Position numbers and translations under genes: made by a program
The notes under the pieces: generated by a model
Database searches by the model: none
Told to the model about the DNA's origin: nothing
The model's input: only the letters and a program-made list of their open reading frames with translations
NCBI RefSeq assembly: GCF_029227915.1
Contig: NC_079887.1
Location: forward strand, 3,224,001 to 3,288,000
DNA length: 64,000 nt
Direction: 5' to 3'
Source of the DNA: Hydractinia symbiolongicarpus
Lineage: Eukaryota; Cnidaria; Hydrozoa; Anthoathecata; Hydractiniidae
In this document: positions 44,031 through 57,170 of the stretch, one piece after another
How the letters are laid out: every line of letters starts with the position of its first letter
How positions within the stretch are numbered: position 1 is the stretch's first letter

Positions 44031-47000
44031 GTAGTTTTCAAAAATGTTTTCATTTTTGATGAGACGCTGAATAAAAGAAGTTTAATTGCCGGCAAACGAA
44101 AACCCGCGTCTTCCAGTAAATCCCGGACTCGGCCCGTATAGTCAAAAGTATACAAAGAAAGTACCCAGGGAGTAAACTCATTTCCCAAACGATATTTTAA
44201 ATTAATTTTCACCACTAAAACGCATGAGACTTGTAGTTTTCAGAAATGTTTTCATTTTTGATGAGACGCTTAATGAAAGTTGTTTAATCGCCGGCAAACG
44301 AAAACCCGCGATTTCCCGTAAATCCCGGGCTTGGCCCGTATAGTCGAATGTATACAAAGAAAGTACCCTGTGAGTAAACTCATTTCCAGAACGATTTTTT
44401 AATTTATTTTTTCAACACTAAAACGCATGAGACTTGTAGTTTTCCAAAATGTTTTCATTTTTGATGAGACGCTTAATGAAAGAGGTTTAATCGCCGGCAA
44501 ACGAAAACCCGAGATTTCCCGTAAATCCCGGGCTTGGCCCGTATAGTCAAAAGTATACAAAGATAGTACCCAGGGAGTAAACTCATTTCCCGAACGATTT
44601 TTTAAATTATTTTTTCCCCACTAAAACGCATGAGACTTGTAGTTTTCAAAAATGTTTTCATTTTTGATGAGACGCTGAATAAAAGAAGTTTAATCGCCGG
44701 CAAACGAAATCCTGCCATTTCCCGAAAATCCTGGACTCGGCCCGTATAGTCAAAAGTATACAAAGAAAGTACCCGGGGTGTAAACTCATTTCCCGAACGA
44801 ATTTTTAAATTATTTTTTTACCACTAAAACGCATGAGACTTGTAGTTTTCAGAAATGTTTTCATTTTTGATGAGACGCTTAATAAAAGTGGTTTAATCGC
44901 CGGCAAACGAAAACCTGCGATTTACCGTAAATCCCGGACTCGGCCCGTATAGTCAAAAGTATACAAAGAAAGTACCCAGGGAGTAAAGTCATTTCCCGAA
45001 CGATTTTTTAAATTATTTTTTCACCACTAAAACGCATGGGACTTGTAGTTTTCAAAAATGTTTTCATTTTTGATGAGACGCTGAATAAAAGAAGTTTAAT
45101 TGCCGGCAAACGAAAACCCGCGTCTTCCAGTAAATCCCGGACTCGGCCCGTATAGTCAAAAGTATACAAAGAAAGTACCCAGGGAGTAAACTCATTTCCC
45201 AAACGATATTTTAAATTAATTTTCACCACTAAAACGCATGAGACTTGTAGTTTTCAGAAATGTTTTCATTTTTGATGAGACGCTTAATGAAAGTTGTTTA
45301 ATCGCCAGCAAACGAAAACCCGCGATTTCCCGTAAATCCCGGGCTTGGCCCGTATAGTCGAATGTATACAAAGAAAGTACCCTGTGAGTAAACTCATTTC
45401 CAGAACGATTTTTTAATTTATTTTTTCAACACTAAAACGCATGAGACTTGTAGTTTTCCAAAATGTTTTCATTTTTGATGAGACGCTTAATGAAAGAGGT
45501 TTTATCGCCGGCAAACGAAAACCCGAGATTTCCCGTAAATCCCGGGCTTGGCCCGTATAGTCAAAAGTATACAAAGATAGTACCCGGGGTGTAAACTCAT
45601 TTCCAGAACGATTTTTTAAATTATTTTTTCACCACTAAAACGCATAAGACTTGTAGTTTTCAGAAATGTTTTCATTTTTGATGAGACGCTTAATAAAAGT
45701 GGTTTAATCGCCGGCAAACGAAAACCCGCGATTTCCCGTAAATCCCGGGCTTGGCCCGTATAGTCGAATGTATACAAAGAAAGTACCCTGTGAGTAAACT
45801 CATTTCCAGAACGATTTTTTAATTTATTTTTTCAACACTAAAACGCATGAGACTTGTATTTTTCGAAAATGTTTTCATTTTTGATGAGACGCTTAATGAA
45901 AGAGGTTTAATCGCCGGCAAACGAAAACCCGAGATTTCCCGTAAATCCCGGGCTTGGCCCGTATAGTCAAAAGTATACAAAGATAGTACCCAGGGAGTAA
46001 ACTCATTTCCCGAACGATTTTTTAAATTATTTTTTCACCACTAAAACGCATGAGACTTGTAGTTTTCAAAAATGTTTTCATTTTTGATGAGACGCTGAAT
46101 AAAAGAAGTTTAATCGCCGGCAAACGAAATCCTGCCATTTCCCGAAAATCCTGGACTCGGCCCGTATAGTCAAAAGTATACAAAGAAAGTACCCGGGGTG
46201 TAAACTCATTTCCCGAACGAATTTTTAAATTATTTTTTTACCACTAAAACGCATGAGACTTGTAGTTTTCAGAAATGTTTTCATTTTTGATGAGACGCTT
46301 AATAAAAGTGGTTTAATCGCCGGCAAACGAAAACCTGCGATTTCCCGTAAATCCCGGACTCGGCCCGTATAGTCAAAAGTATACAAAGAAAGTACCCAGG
46401 GAGTAAAGTCATTTCCCGAACGATTTTTTAAATTATTTTTTCACCACTAAAACGCATGGGACTTGTAGTTTTCAAAAATGTTTTCATTTTTGATGAGACG
46501 CTGAATAAAAGAAGTTTAATTGCCGGCAAACGAAAACCCGCGTCTTCCAGTAAATCCCGGACTCGGCCCGTATAGTCAAAAGTATACAAAGAAAGTACCC
46601 AGGGAGTAAACTCATTTCCCAAACGATATTTTAAATTAATTTTCACCACTAAAACGCATGAGACTTGTAGTTTTCAGAAATGTTTTCATTTTTGATGAGA
46701 CGCTTAATGAAAGTTGTTTAATCGCCAGCAAACGAAAACCCGCGATTTCCCGTAAATCCCGGGCTTGGCCCGTATAGTCGAATGTATACAAAGAAAGTAC
46801 CCTGTGAGTAAACTCATTTCCAGAACGATTTTTTAATTTATTTTTTCAACACTAAAACGCATGAGACTTGTAGTTTTCCAAAATGTTTTCATTTTTGATG
46901 AGACGCTTAATGAAAGAGGTTTAATCGCCGGCAAACAAAAACCCGAGATTTCCCGTAAATCCCGGGCTTGGCCCGTATAGTCAAAAGTATACAAAGATAG

Positions 47001-50000
47001 TACCCGGGGTGTAAACTCATTTCCAGAACGATTTTTTAAATTATTTTTTCACCACTAAAACGCATAAGACTTGTAGTTTTTAAAAATGTTTTCATTTTTG
47101 ATGAGACGCTGAATAAAAGAAGTTTAATCGCCGGCAAACGAAAACCTGCGATTTCCCGTAAATCCCGGACTCGGCCCGTATAGTCAAAAGTATACAAAGA
47201 AAGTACCCAGGGTGTAAACTCATTTCCCGAACGATTTTTTAAATTATTATTTATCACTAAAGCCCATGAGACTTGTAGTTTTTAAAAATGTTTTCATTTT
47301 TGATGAGACGCTGAATGAAAGAAGTTTAATCGCCGGCAAACGAAAACCCGCGACTTCCCGTAAATCCCGGACTCAACCCGTATAGTCAAAAGTATACAAA
47401 GAAAGTACCCGGGGTGTAAACTCATTTCCCGAACGATTTTTTAAATTATTATTTCACCACTAAAGCCCATGAGACTTGTAGTTTTTAAAAATGTTTTCAT
47501 TTTTGATGAGACGCTGAATAAAAGAAGTTTAATTGCCGGCAAACGAAAACCCGCGACTTCCCGTAAATCCCGGACTCGGCCCGTATAGTCAAAAGTATAC
47601 AAAGAAAGTACCCAGGGAGTAAACTCATTTCCCGAACGATTTTTTAAATTAATTTTCACCACTAAAACGCATGAGACTTGTAGTTTTCAGAAATGTTTTC
47701 ATTTTTGATGAGACGCTTAATGAAAGTTGTTTAATCGCCGGCAAACGAAAACACGCGATTTCCCGTATATCCCGGGCTTGGCCCGTATAGTCGAATGTAT
47801 ACAAAGAAAGTACCCTCTGAGTAAACTCATTTCCCGAACGAATTTTTAAATTATTTTTTTACCACTAAAACGCATGAGACTTGTAGTTTTCAGAAATGTT
47901 TTCATTTTTGATGAGACGCTTAACAAAAGTGGTTTAATCGCCGGCAAACGAAAACCTGCGACTTCCCGTAAATCCCGGACTCGGCCCGTATAGTCAAAAG
48001 TAGACAAAGAAAGTACCCAGGGTGTAAACTCATTTCCCGAACGATTTTTTAAATTATTATTTTACCACTAAAGCCCATGAGACTTGTAGTATTTAAAAAT
48101 ATTTTCATTTTTGATGAGACGCTGAATAAAAGAGGTTTAATCGCCGGCAAACGAAAACCCGCGACTTCCCGTAAATCCCGGACTCGGCCCGTATAGTCAA
48201 AAGTATACAAAGAAGGTACCCAGGGAGTAAACTCATTTCCCGAACGATTTTTTAAATTTTTTTTCACCACTAAAACGCATGAGACTTGTAGTTTTCAGAA
48301 ATGTTTTCATTTTTGATGAGACGCTTAATGAAAGTTGTTTAATCGCCGGCAAACGAAAACCCGCGATTTCCCGTAAATCCCGGGCTTGGCCCGTATAGTC
48401 GAATGTATACAAAGAAAGTACCCTGTGAGTAAACTCATTTCCAGAACGATTTTTTAATTTATTTTTTCAACACTAAAACGCATGAGACTTGTAGTTTTCA
48501 AAAATGTTTTCATTTTTGATGAGACGCTTAATAAAAGAGGTTTAATCGCCGGCAAACGAAAACCCGAGATTTCCCGTAAATCCCGGACTCGGCCCGTATA
48601 GTCAAAAGTATACAAAGATAGTACCCAGGGAGTAAACTCATTTCCGGAACGATTTTTTAAATTATTATTTCACCACTAAAGCCCATGAGACTTGTAGTAT
48701 TTAAAAATATTTTCATTTTTGATGAGACGCTGAATAAAAGAAGTTTAATCGCCGGCAAACGAAAACCCGCGACTTCCCGTAAATCCCGGACTCAGCCCGT
48801 ATAGTCAAAGTATACAAAGAAAGTACCCAGGGAGTAAACTCATTTCCCGAACGATTTTTTAAATTATTTTTTCACCACTAAAACGCATGAGACTTGTAGT
48901 TTTCAAAAATGTTTTCATTTTTGATGAGACGCTGAATAAAAGAAGTTTAATCGCCGGCAAACGAAAACCTGCGATTTCCCGTAAATCCCGGACTCGGCCC
49001 GTATAGTCAAAAGTATACAAAGAAAGTACCCGGTGTGTAAACTCATTTCCCGAGCGATTTTTTAAATTATTATTTCACCACTAAAGCCCATGAGACTTGT
49101 AGTTTTTAAAAATGTTTTCATTTTCAATGAGACGCTGAATAAAAGAAGTTTAATTGCCGGCAAACGAAAACCCGCGACTTCCCGTAAATCCTGGATTCGG
49201 CCCGTATAGTCAAAAGTATACAAAGAAAGTGTCCAGGGAGTAAACTCATTTCCCGAACGATTTTTTAAATTAATTTTCACCACTAAAACGCATGAGACTT
49301 GTAGTTTTCAGAAATGTTTTCATTTTTGATGAGACGCTTAATGAAAGTTGTATAATCGCCGGCAAACGAAAACCCGCGATTTCCCGTAAATCCCGGGCTT
49401 GGCCCGTATAGTCGAATGTATACAAAGAAAGTACCCTGTGAGTAAACTCATTTCCGAAACGATTTTTTCAATTACCTTTTCACCACTAAAACGCATGAGA
49501 CTTGCAGTTTTCAAAAATGTTTTCATTTTTGATGAGACGCTTAATAAAAGAGGTTTAATCGCCGGCAAACGAAATCCAGCGATTTCCCGTAGATCCCGGG
49601 CATGGCCCGTATAGCCGAATGTATACAAAGAAAGTTTCCAGGGAGTAAACTCATTTCCCGAACGATTTTTAAAATTTTTTTTTTACCACTAAAACGCATG
49701 AGACTTGTAGTTTTCAAAAATGTTTTCATTTTTGATGAGACGCTTAATGAAAGAGGTTTAATCGCCGGCAAACGAAAACCCGCGATTTCCCGTAAATCCC
49801 GGGCTTGACCCGTAGATTCAAAAGTATACAAAGATAGTACCCAGGGAGTAAACTCATTTCTCGAACCATTTTTTAATTTATTTTTTCACCACCAAAACGC
49901 ATGAGACTTGTAGTTTTCAAAAAGGTTTTCATTTTTGGTGAGACGCTGAATAAAAGAAGTTTAATTGCCGGCAAACGAAAACCTGCGATTTCCTGTAAAT

Positions 50001-53000
50001 CCCGGACTCGGCCCGTATAGTCAAAAGTGTACAAAGAAAGTACCCAGGGAGTAAACTAATTTCCCAAACGATTTTTTGAATTATTATTTCACCACAAAAG
50101 CCCATGAGACTTGTAGTTTTTTAAAATGTTTTCATTTTTGATGAGACGCTGAATAAAAGAAGTTTAATCGCCGGCAAACGAAAACCCGCGATTTCCCGTA
50201 AATCCCGGACTCGGCCCGTATAGTCAAAAGTATACAAAGAAAGTACCCAGGGAGTAAACTCATTTCCCGAACGATTTTTTAAATTATTATTTCACCACTA
50301 AAACGCATGAGACTTGTATTTTCAGAAATGTTTTCATTTTTGATGAGACGCTTAATGAAAGTGGTTTAATCGCCGGCAAACGAAAACCCGCGATTTCCCG
50401 TTAATCCCGGGCTTGGCCGGTATAGTCGAATGTATACAAAGAAAGTACCCTGTGAGTAAACTCATTTCCAAAACGATTTTTTAAATTATCTTTTCACCAC
50501 TAAAACGCATGAAACTTGTAGTTTTCAAAAATGTTTTTATTTTTGATGAGACGCTGAATAACAAAAGTTTAATCGCCAGCAAACGAAAACCCGCCATTTC
50601 CCGTAAACCCCGGACTCGGTCCGTATAATCAAAAGTATACAAAGAAAGTACCCAGGGAGTAAACTCATTTCCCGAACGATTTTTTAAATTATTTTTTCAC
50701 CACTAAAACGCATGAGACTTGTAGTTTTCAAAAATGTTTTCATTTTTGATGAGACGCTGAATGAAAGAAGTTTAATCGCCGGCAAACGAAAACCTGCGAT
50801 TTCCCGTAAATCCCGGACTCGGCCCGTATAGTCAAAAGTATATAAAGAAAGTACCCAGGGAGTAAACTCATTTCCCAAACGATTTTTTAAACTATTATTT
50901 CACCACTAAAGCCCATGAGACCTGTAGTTTTTAAAAATGTTTTCATTTTTGATGAGACGCTGAATAAAAGAAGTTTAATCGCCGGCAAACGAAAACCCGC
51001 AATTTCCCGTAAATCCCGGTCTCGGCCCGTATAGTCAAAAGTATACAAGGAAAGTACCCAGTGAGTAAACTCTTTTCCCTAACGATTTTTTAATTTATTT
51101 TTTCACCACTAAAACGCATGAGACTTGTAGTTTTTAAAAATGTTTTCATTTTTGATGAGACGCTTAATGAAAGAGGTTTAATCGCCGGCAAACGAAAACC
51201 CGAGATTTCCCGTAAATCCCGGGCTTGGCCCGTATAGTCAAAAGTAAACAAAGATAGTACCCAGGGAGTAAACTAATTTCCCGAACCATTTTTTAATTTA
51301 TTTTTTCACCACTAAAACGCATGAGACTTGTAATTTTCAAAAATGTTTTCATTTTTGATGAGACGCTGAATGAAAGAAGTTTAATCGCCGTCAAACGAAA
51401 ACCTGCGATTTCCCGTAAATCCCGGACTCGGCCCGTATAGTCAAAAGTATACAAAGAAAGTACCCAGGGAGTAAACTCATTTCCCGAACGATTTTTTAAA
51501 CTATTTTTTCACCACTAAAACGCATGAGACTTGTAGTTTTCAAAAATGTTTTCATTTTTGATGAGACGCTGAATGAAAGAAGTTTAATCGCCGGCAAACG
51601 AAAACCTGCGATTTCCCGTAAATCCCGGACTCGGCCCGTATAGTCAAAAGTATACAAAGAAAGTACCCAGGGAGTAAACTCATTTCCCAAACGATTTTTT
51701 AAAATATTTTTTCACCACTAAAACGCATGAGACTTGTAGTTTTCAAAAATGTTTTCATTTTTGATGAGAGGCTGAATAAAAGAAGTTTAATCGCCGGCAA
51801 ACGAAAACCTGCGATTTCCCGTAAATCCCGTACTCGGCCCGTATAGTCAAAAGTATATAAAGAAAGTACCCAGGGAGTAAACTCATTTCCCAAACGATTT
51901 TTTAAACTATTATTTCACCACTAAAGCCCATGAGACCTGTAGTTTTTAAAAATGTTTTCATTTTTGATGAGACGCTGAATAAAAGAAGTTTAATCGCCGG
52001 CAAACGAAAACCCGCAATTTCCCGTAAATCCCGGTCTCGGCCCGTATAGTCAAAAGTATACAAGGAAAGTACCCAGTGAGTAAACTCTTTTCCCTAACGA
52101 TTTTTTAATTTATTTTTTCACCACTAAAACGCATGAGACTTGTAGTTTTTAAAAATGTTTTCATTTTTGATGAGACGCTTAATGAAAGAGGTTTAATCGC
52201 CGGCAAACGAAAACCCGAGATTTCCCGTAAATCCCGGGCTTGGCCCGTATAGTCAAAAGTAAACAAAGATAGTACCCAGGGAGTAAACTAATTTCCCGAA
52301 CCATTTTTTAATTTATTTTTTCACCACTAAAACGCATGAGACTTGTAGTTTTCAAAAATGTTTTCATTTTTGATGAGACGCTGAAAAAAAGCAGTTTAAT
52401 CGCCGGCAAACGAAACCCTGCGATTTCCCTAAATCCCGGACTCGGCCCGTATAGTCAAAAGTATACAAAGAAAGTACCCAGGGAGTAAACTAATTTCCCG
52501 AACCATTTTTTAATTTATTTTTTCACCACTAAAACGCATGAGACTTGTAATTTTCAAAAATGTTTTCATTTTTGATGAGACGCTGAATGAAAGAAGTTTA
52601 ATCGCCGTCAAACGAAAACCTGCGATTTCCCGTAAATCCCGGACTCGGCCCGTATAGTCAAAAGTATACAAAGAAAGTACCCAGGGAGTAAACTCATTTC
52701 CCGAACGATTTTTTAAATTATTTTTTCACCACTAAAACGCATGAGACTTGTAGTTTTCAAAAATGTTTTCATTTTTGATGAGACGCTGAATGAAAGAAGT
52801 TTAATCGCCGGCAAACGAAAACCTGCGATTTCCCGTAAATCCCGGACTCGGCCCGTATAATCAAAAGTATACAAAGAAAGTACCCAGGGAGTAAACTCAT
52901 TTCCCAAACGATTTTTTAAAATATTTTTTCACCACTAAAACGCATGAGACTTGTAGTTTTCAAAAATGTTTTCATTTTTGATGAGAGGCTGAATAAAAGA

Positions 53001-53939
53001 AGTTTAATCGCCGGCAAACGAAAACCTGCGATTTCCCGTAAATCCCGTACTCGGCCCGTATAGTCAAAAGTATATAAAGAAAGTACCCAGGGAGTAAACT
53101 CATTTCCCAAACGATTTTTTAAACTATTATTTCACCACTAAAGCCCATGAGACCTGTAGTTTTTAAAAATGTTTTCATTTTTGATGAGACGCTGAATAAA
53201 AGAAGTTTAATCGCCGGCAAACGAAAACCCGCAATTTCCCGTAAATCCCGGTCTCGGCCCGTATAGTCAAAAGTATACAAGGAAAGTACCCAGTGAGTAA
53301 ACTCTTTTCCCTAACGATTTTTTAATTTATTTTTTCACCACTAAAACGCATGAGACTTGTAGTTTTTAAAAATGTTTTCATTTTTGATGAGACGCTTAAT
53401 GAAAGAGGTTTAATCGCCGGCAAACGAAAACCCGAGATTTCCCGTAAATCCCGGGCTTGGCCCGTATAGTCAAAAGTAAACAAAGATAGTACCCAGGGAG
53501 TAAACTAATTTCCCGAACCATTTTTTAATTTATTTTTTCACCACTAAAACGCATGAGACTTGTAATTTTCAAAAATGTTTTCATTTTTGATGAGACGCTG
53601 AATGAAAGAAGTTTAATCGCCGTCAAACGAAAACCTGCGATTTCCCGTAAATCCCGGACTCGGCCCGTATAGTCAAAAGTATACAAAGAAAGTACCCAGG
53701 GAGTAAACTCATTTCCCGAACGATTTTTTAAATTATTTTTTCACCACTAAAACGCATGAGACTTGTAGTTTTCAAAAATGTTTTCATTTTTGATGAGACG
53801 CTGAATAAAAGAAGTTTAATCGCCGGCAAACGAAAACCTGCGATTTCCCGTAAATCCCGTACTCGGCCCGTATAGTCAAAAGTATACAAAGAAAGTACCC
53901 AGGGAGTAAACTCATTTCCCAAACGATTTTTTAAATTAT

Positions 53940-56900
53940 TATTTCACCACTAAAGCCCATGAGACTTGTAGTTTTTAAAAATGTTTTCATTTTTGATGAG
54001 ACGCTGAATAAACGAAGTTTAATTGCCGGCAAACGAAAACCCGCAATTTTCCGTAAATCCCGGTCTCGGCCCGTATAGTCAAAAGTATAGAAGGAAAGTA
54101 CCCAGTGAGTAAACTCATTTCCCTAACGATTTTTTAAATTATTTTTTCACCACTAAAACGCATGAGACTTGTAGTTTTCAAAAATGTTTTCATTTTTGAT
54201 GAGACGCTGAATAAAAGAAGTTTAATCGCCGGCAAACGAAAACCTGCGATTTCCCGTAAATCCCGTTCTCGGCCCCTATAGTCAAAAGTATACAAAGAAA
54301 GTACCCAGGGAGTAAACTTATTTCCCAAACGATTTTTTAAATTATTATTTCACCACTAAAGCCCATGAGACTTGTAGTTTTCAAGAATGTTTTCATTTTT
54401 GATGAGACGCTTAATGAAAGAGGTTTAATCGCCGGGAAACGAAAACCCGAGATTTCCCGTAAATCCCGGGCTTGGCCCGTATAGTCAAAAGTATACAAAG
54501 ATAGTACCCAGGGAGTAAACTCATTTCCCGAACCATTTTTTAATTTATTTTTTCACCACTAAAACGCATGAGACTTGTAGTTTTCAAAAATGTTTTCATT
54601 TTTGGTGAGACGCTGAATAAAAGAAGTTTAATCGCCGGCAAACGAAAACCTGCTATTTCCCGTAAATCCCGGACTCGGCCCGTATAGTCAAAAGTATACA
54701 AAGAAAGTACCCAGGGAGTAAACTAATTTCCCAAACGATTTTTTGAATTATTATTTCACCACAAAAGCCCATGAGACTTGTACTTTTTTAAAATGTTTTT
54801 ATTTTTGATGAGACGCTGAATAAAAGAAGTTTAATCGCCGGCAAACGAAAACCCGCGATTTCCCGTAAATCCCGGGCTTGGACGGTATAGTCGAATGTAT
54901 GCAAAGAAAGTACCCTGTGAGTAAACTCATTTCCAAAACGATTTTTTAAATTATCTTTTCACCACTAAAACGCATGAAACTTGTAGTTTTCAAAAATGTT
55001 TTTATTTTTGATGAGACGCTGAATAAAAGAAGTTTAATCGCCAGCAAACGAAAACCCGCCATTTCCCGTAAACCCCGGACTCGGTCCGTATAATCAAAAG
55101 TATACAAAGAAAGTACCCAGCGAGTAAACTCATTTCCCGAACGATTTTTTAAATTATTTTTTCACCACTAAAACGCATGAGACTTGTAGTTTTCAAAAAT
55201 GTTTTCATTTTTGATGAGACGCTGAATGAAAAATTTAATCGCCGGCAAACGAAAACCCGCGATTTCCCGTAAATCCCGGGCTTGGCCGGTATAGTCGAAT
55301 GTATACAAGGAAAGTACCCAGTGAGTAAACTCATTTCCCTAACGATTTTTTAAATTATTTTTTCACCATTAAAACGCATGAGACTTGTAGTTTTCAAAAA
55401 TGTTTTCATTTTTGATGAGACGCTGAATAAAAGAAGTTTAATCGCCGGCAAACGAAAACCTGCGATTTCCCGTAAATCCCGTACTCGGCCCGTATAGTCA
55501 AAAGTATACAAAGAAAGTACCCAGGGAGTAAACTCATTTCCCAAACGATTTTTTAAATTATTATTTCACCACTAAAGCCCATGAGACTTGTAGTTTTTAA
55601 AAATGTTTTCATTTTTGATGAGACGCTGAATAAACGAAGTTTAATTGCCGGCAAACGAAAACCCGCAATTTTCCGTAAATCCCGGTCTCGGCCCGTATAG
55701 TCAAAAGTATAGAAGGAAAGTACCCAGTGAGTAAACTCATTTCCCTAACGATTTTTTAAATTATTTTTTCACCACTAAAACGTATGAGACTTGTAGTTTT
55801 CAAAAATGTTTTCATTTTTGATGAGACGCTGAATAAAAGAAGTTTAATCGCCGGCAAACGAAAACCTGCGATTTCCCGTAAATCCCGTTCTCGGCCCCTA
55901 TAGTCAAAAGTATACAAAGAAAGTACCCAGGGAGTAAACTTATTTCCCAAACGATTTTTTAAATTATTATTTCACCACTAAAGCCCATGAGACTTGTAGT
56001 TTTCAAGAATGTTTTCATTTTTGATGAGACGCTTAATGAAAGAGGTTTAATCGCCGGGAAACGAAAACCCGAGATTTCCCGTAAATCCCGGGCTTGGCCC
56101 GTATAGTCAAAAGTATACAAAGATAGTACCCAGGGAGTAAACTCATTTCCCGAACCATTTTTTAATTTATTTTTTCACCACTAAAACGCATGAGACTTGT
56201 AGTTTTCAAAAATGTTTTCATTTTTGGTGAGACGCTGAATAAAAGAAGTTTAATCGCCGGCAAACGAAAACCTGCTATTTCCCGTAAATCCCGGACTCGG
56301 CCCGTATAGTCAAAAGTATACAAAGAAAGTACCCAGGGAGTAAACTAATTTCCCAAACGATTTTTTGAATTATTATTTCACCACAAAAGCCCATGAGACT
56401 TGTACTTTTTTAAAATGTTTTTATTTTTGATGAGACGCTGAATAAAAGAAGTTTAATCGCCGGCAAACGAAAACCCGCGATTTCCCGTAAATCCCGGGCT
56501 TGGACGGTATAGTCGAATGTATGCAAAGAAAGTACCCTGTGAGTAAACTCATTTCCAAAACGATTTTTTAAATTATCTTTTCACCACTAAAACGCATGAA
56601 ACTTGTAGTTTTCAAAAATGTTTTTATTTTTGATGAGACGCTGAATAAAAGAAGTTTAATCGCCAGCAAACGAAAACCCGCCATTTCCCGTAAACCCCGG
56701 ACTCGGTCCGTATAATCAAAAGTATACAAAGAAAGTACCCAGCGAGTAAACTCATTTCCCGAACGATTTTTTAAATTATTTTTTCACCACTAAAACGCAT
56801 GAGACTTGTAGTTTTCAAAAATGTTTTCATTTTTGATGAGACGCTGAATGAAAAATTTAATCGCCGGCAAACGAAAACCCGCGATTTCCCGTAAATCCCG

Positions 56901-57170
56901 GGCTTGGCCGGTATAGTCGAATGTATACAAGGAAAGTACCCAGTGAGTAAACTCATTTCCCTAACGATTTTTTAAATTATTTTTTCACCACTAAAACGCA
57001 TGAGACTTGTAGTTTTCAAAAATGTTTTCATTTTTGATGAGACGCTGAATAAAAGAAGTTTAATCGACGGCAAACGAAAACCTGCGATTTCCCGTAAATC
57101 CCGTACTCGGCCCGTATAGTCAAAAGTATACAAAGAAAGTACCCAGGGAGTAAACTCATTTCCCAAACGA
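53940..57170 (+). repeat. Higher-order repeat, two copies of an 8-monomer unit (1622 bp)
   Basis: Nearly identical copies lie 1622 bp apart. Shared variants include GAATAAACGAAG (about 54007 and 55629), AAAGTATAGAAGG (about 54081 and 55703), CGGCCCCTATAG (about 54271 and 55893), CTTGGACGGTATAG (about 54880 and 56502) and the shortened GAATGAAAAATTTAATC (about 55224 and 56846). A 10-monomer relation of 2027 bp then links 56771-58200 with 58798-60200. Confidence 0.8.
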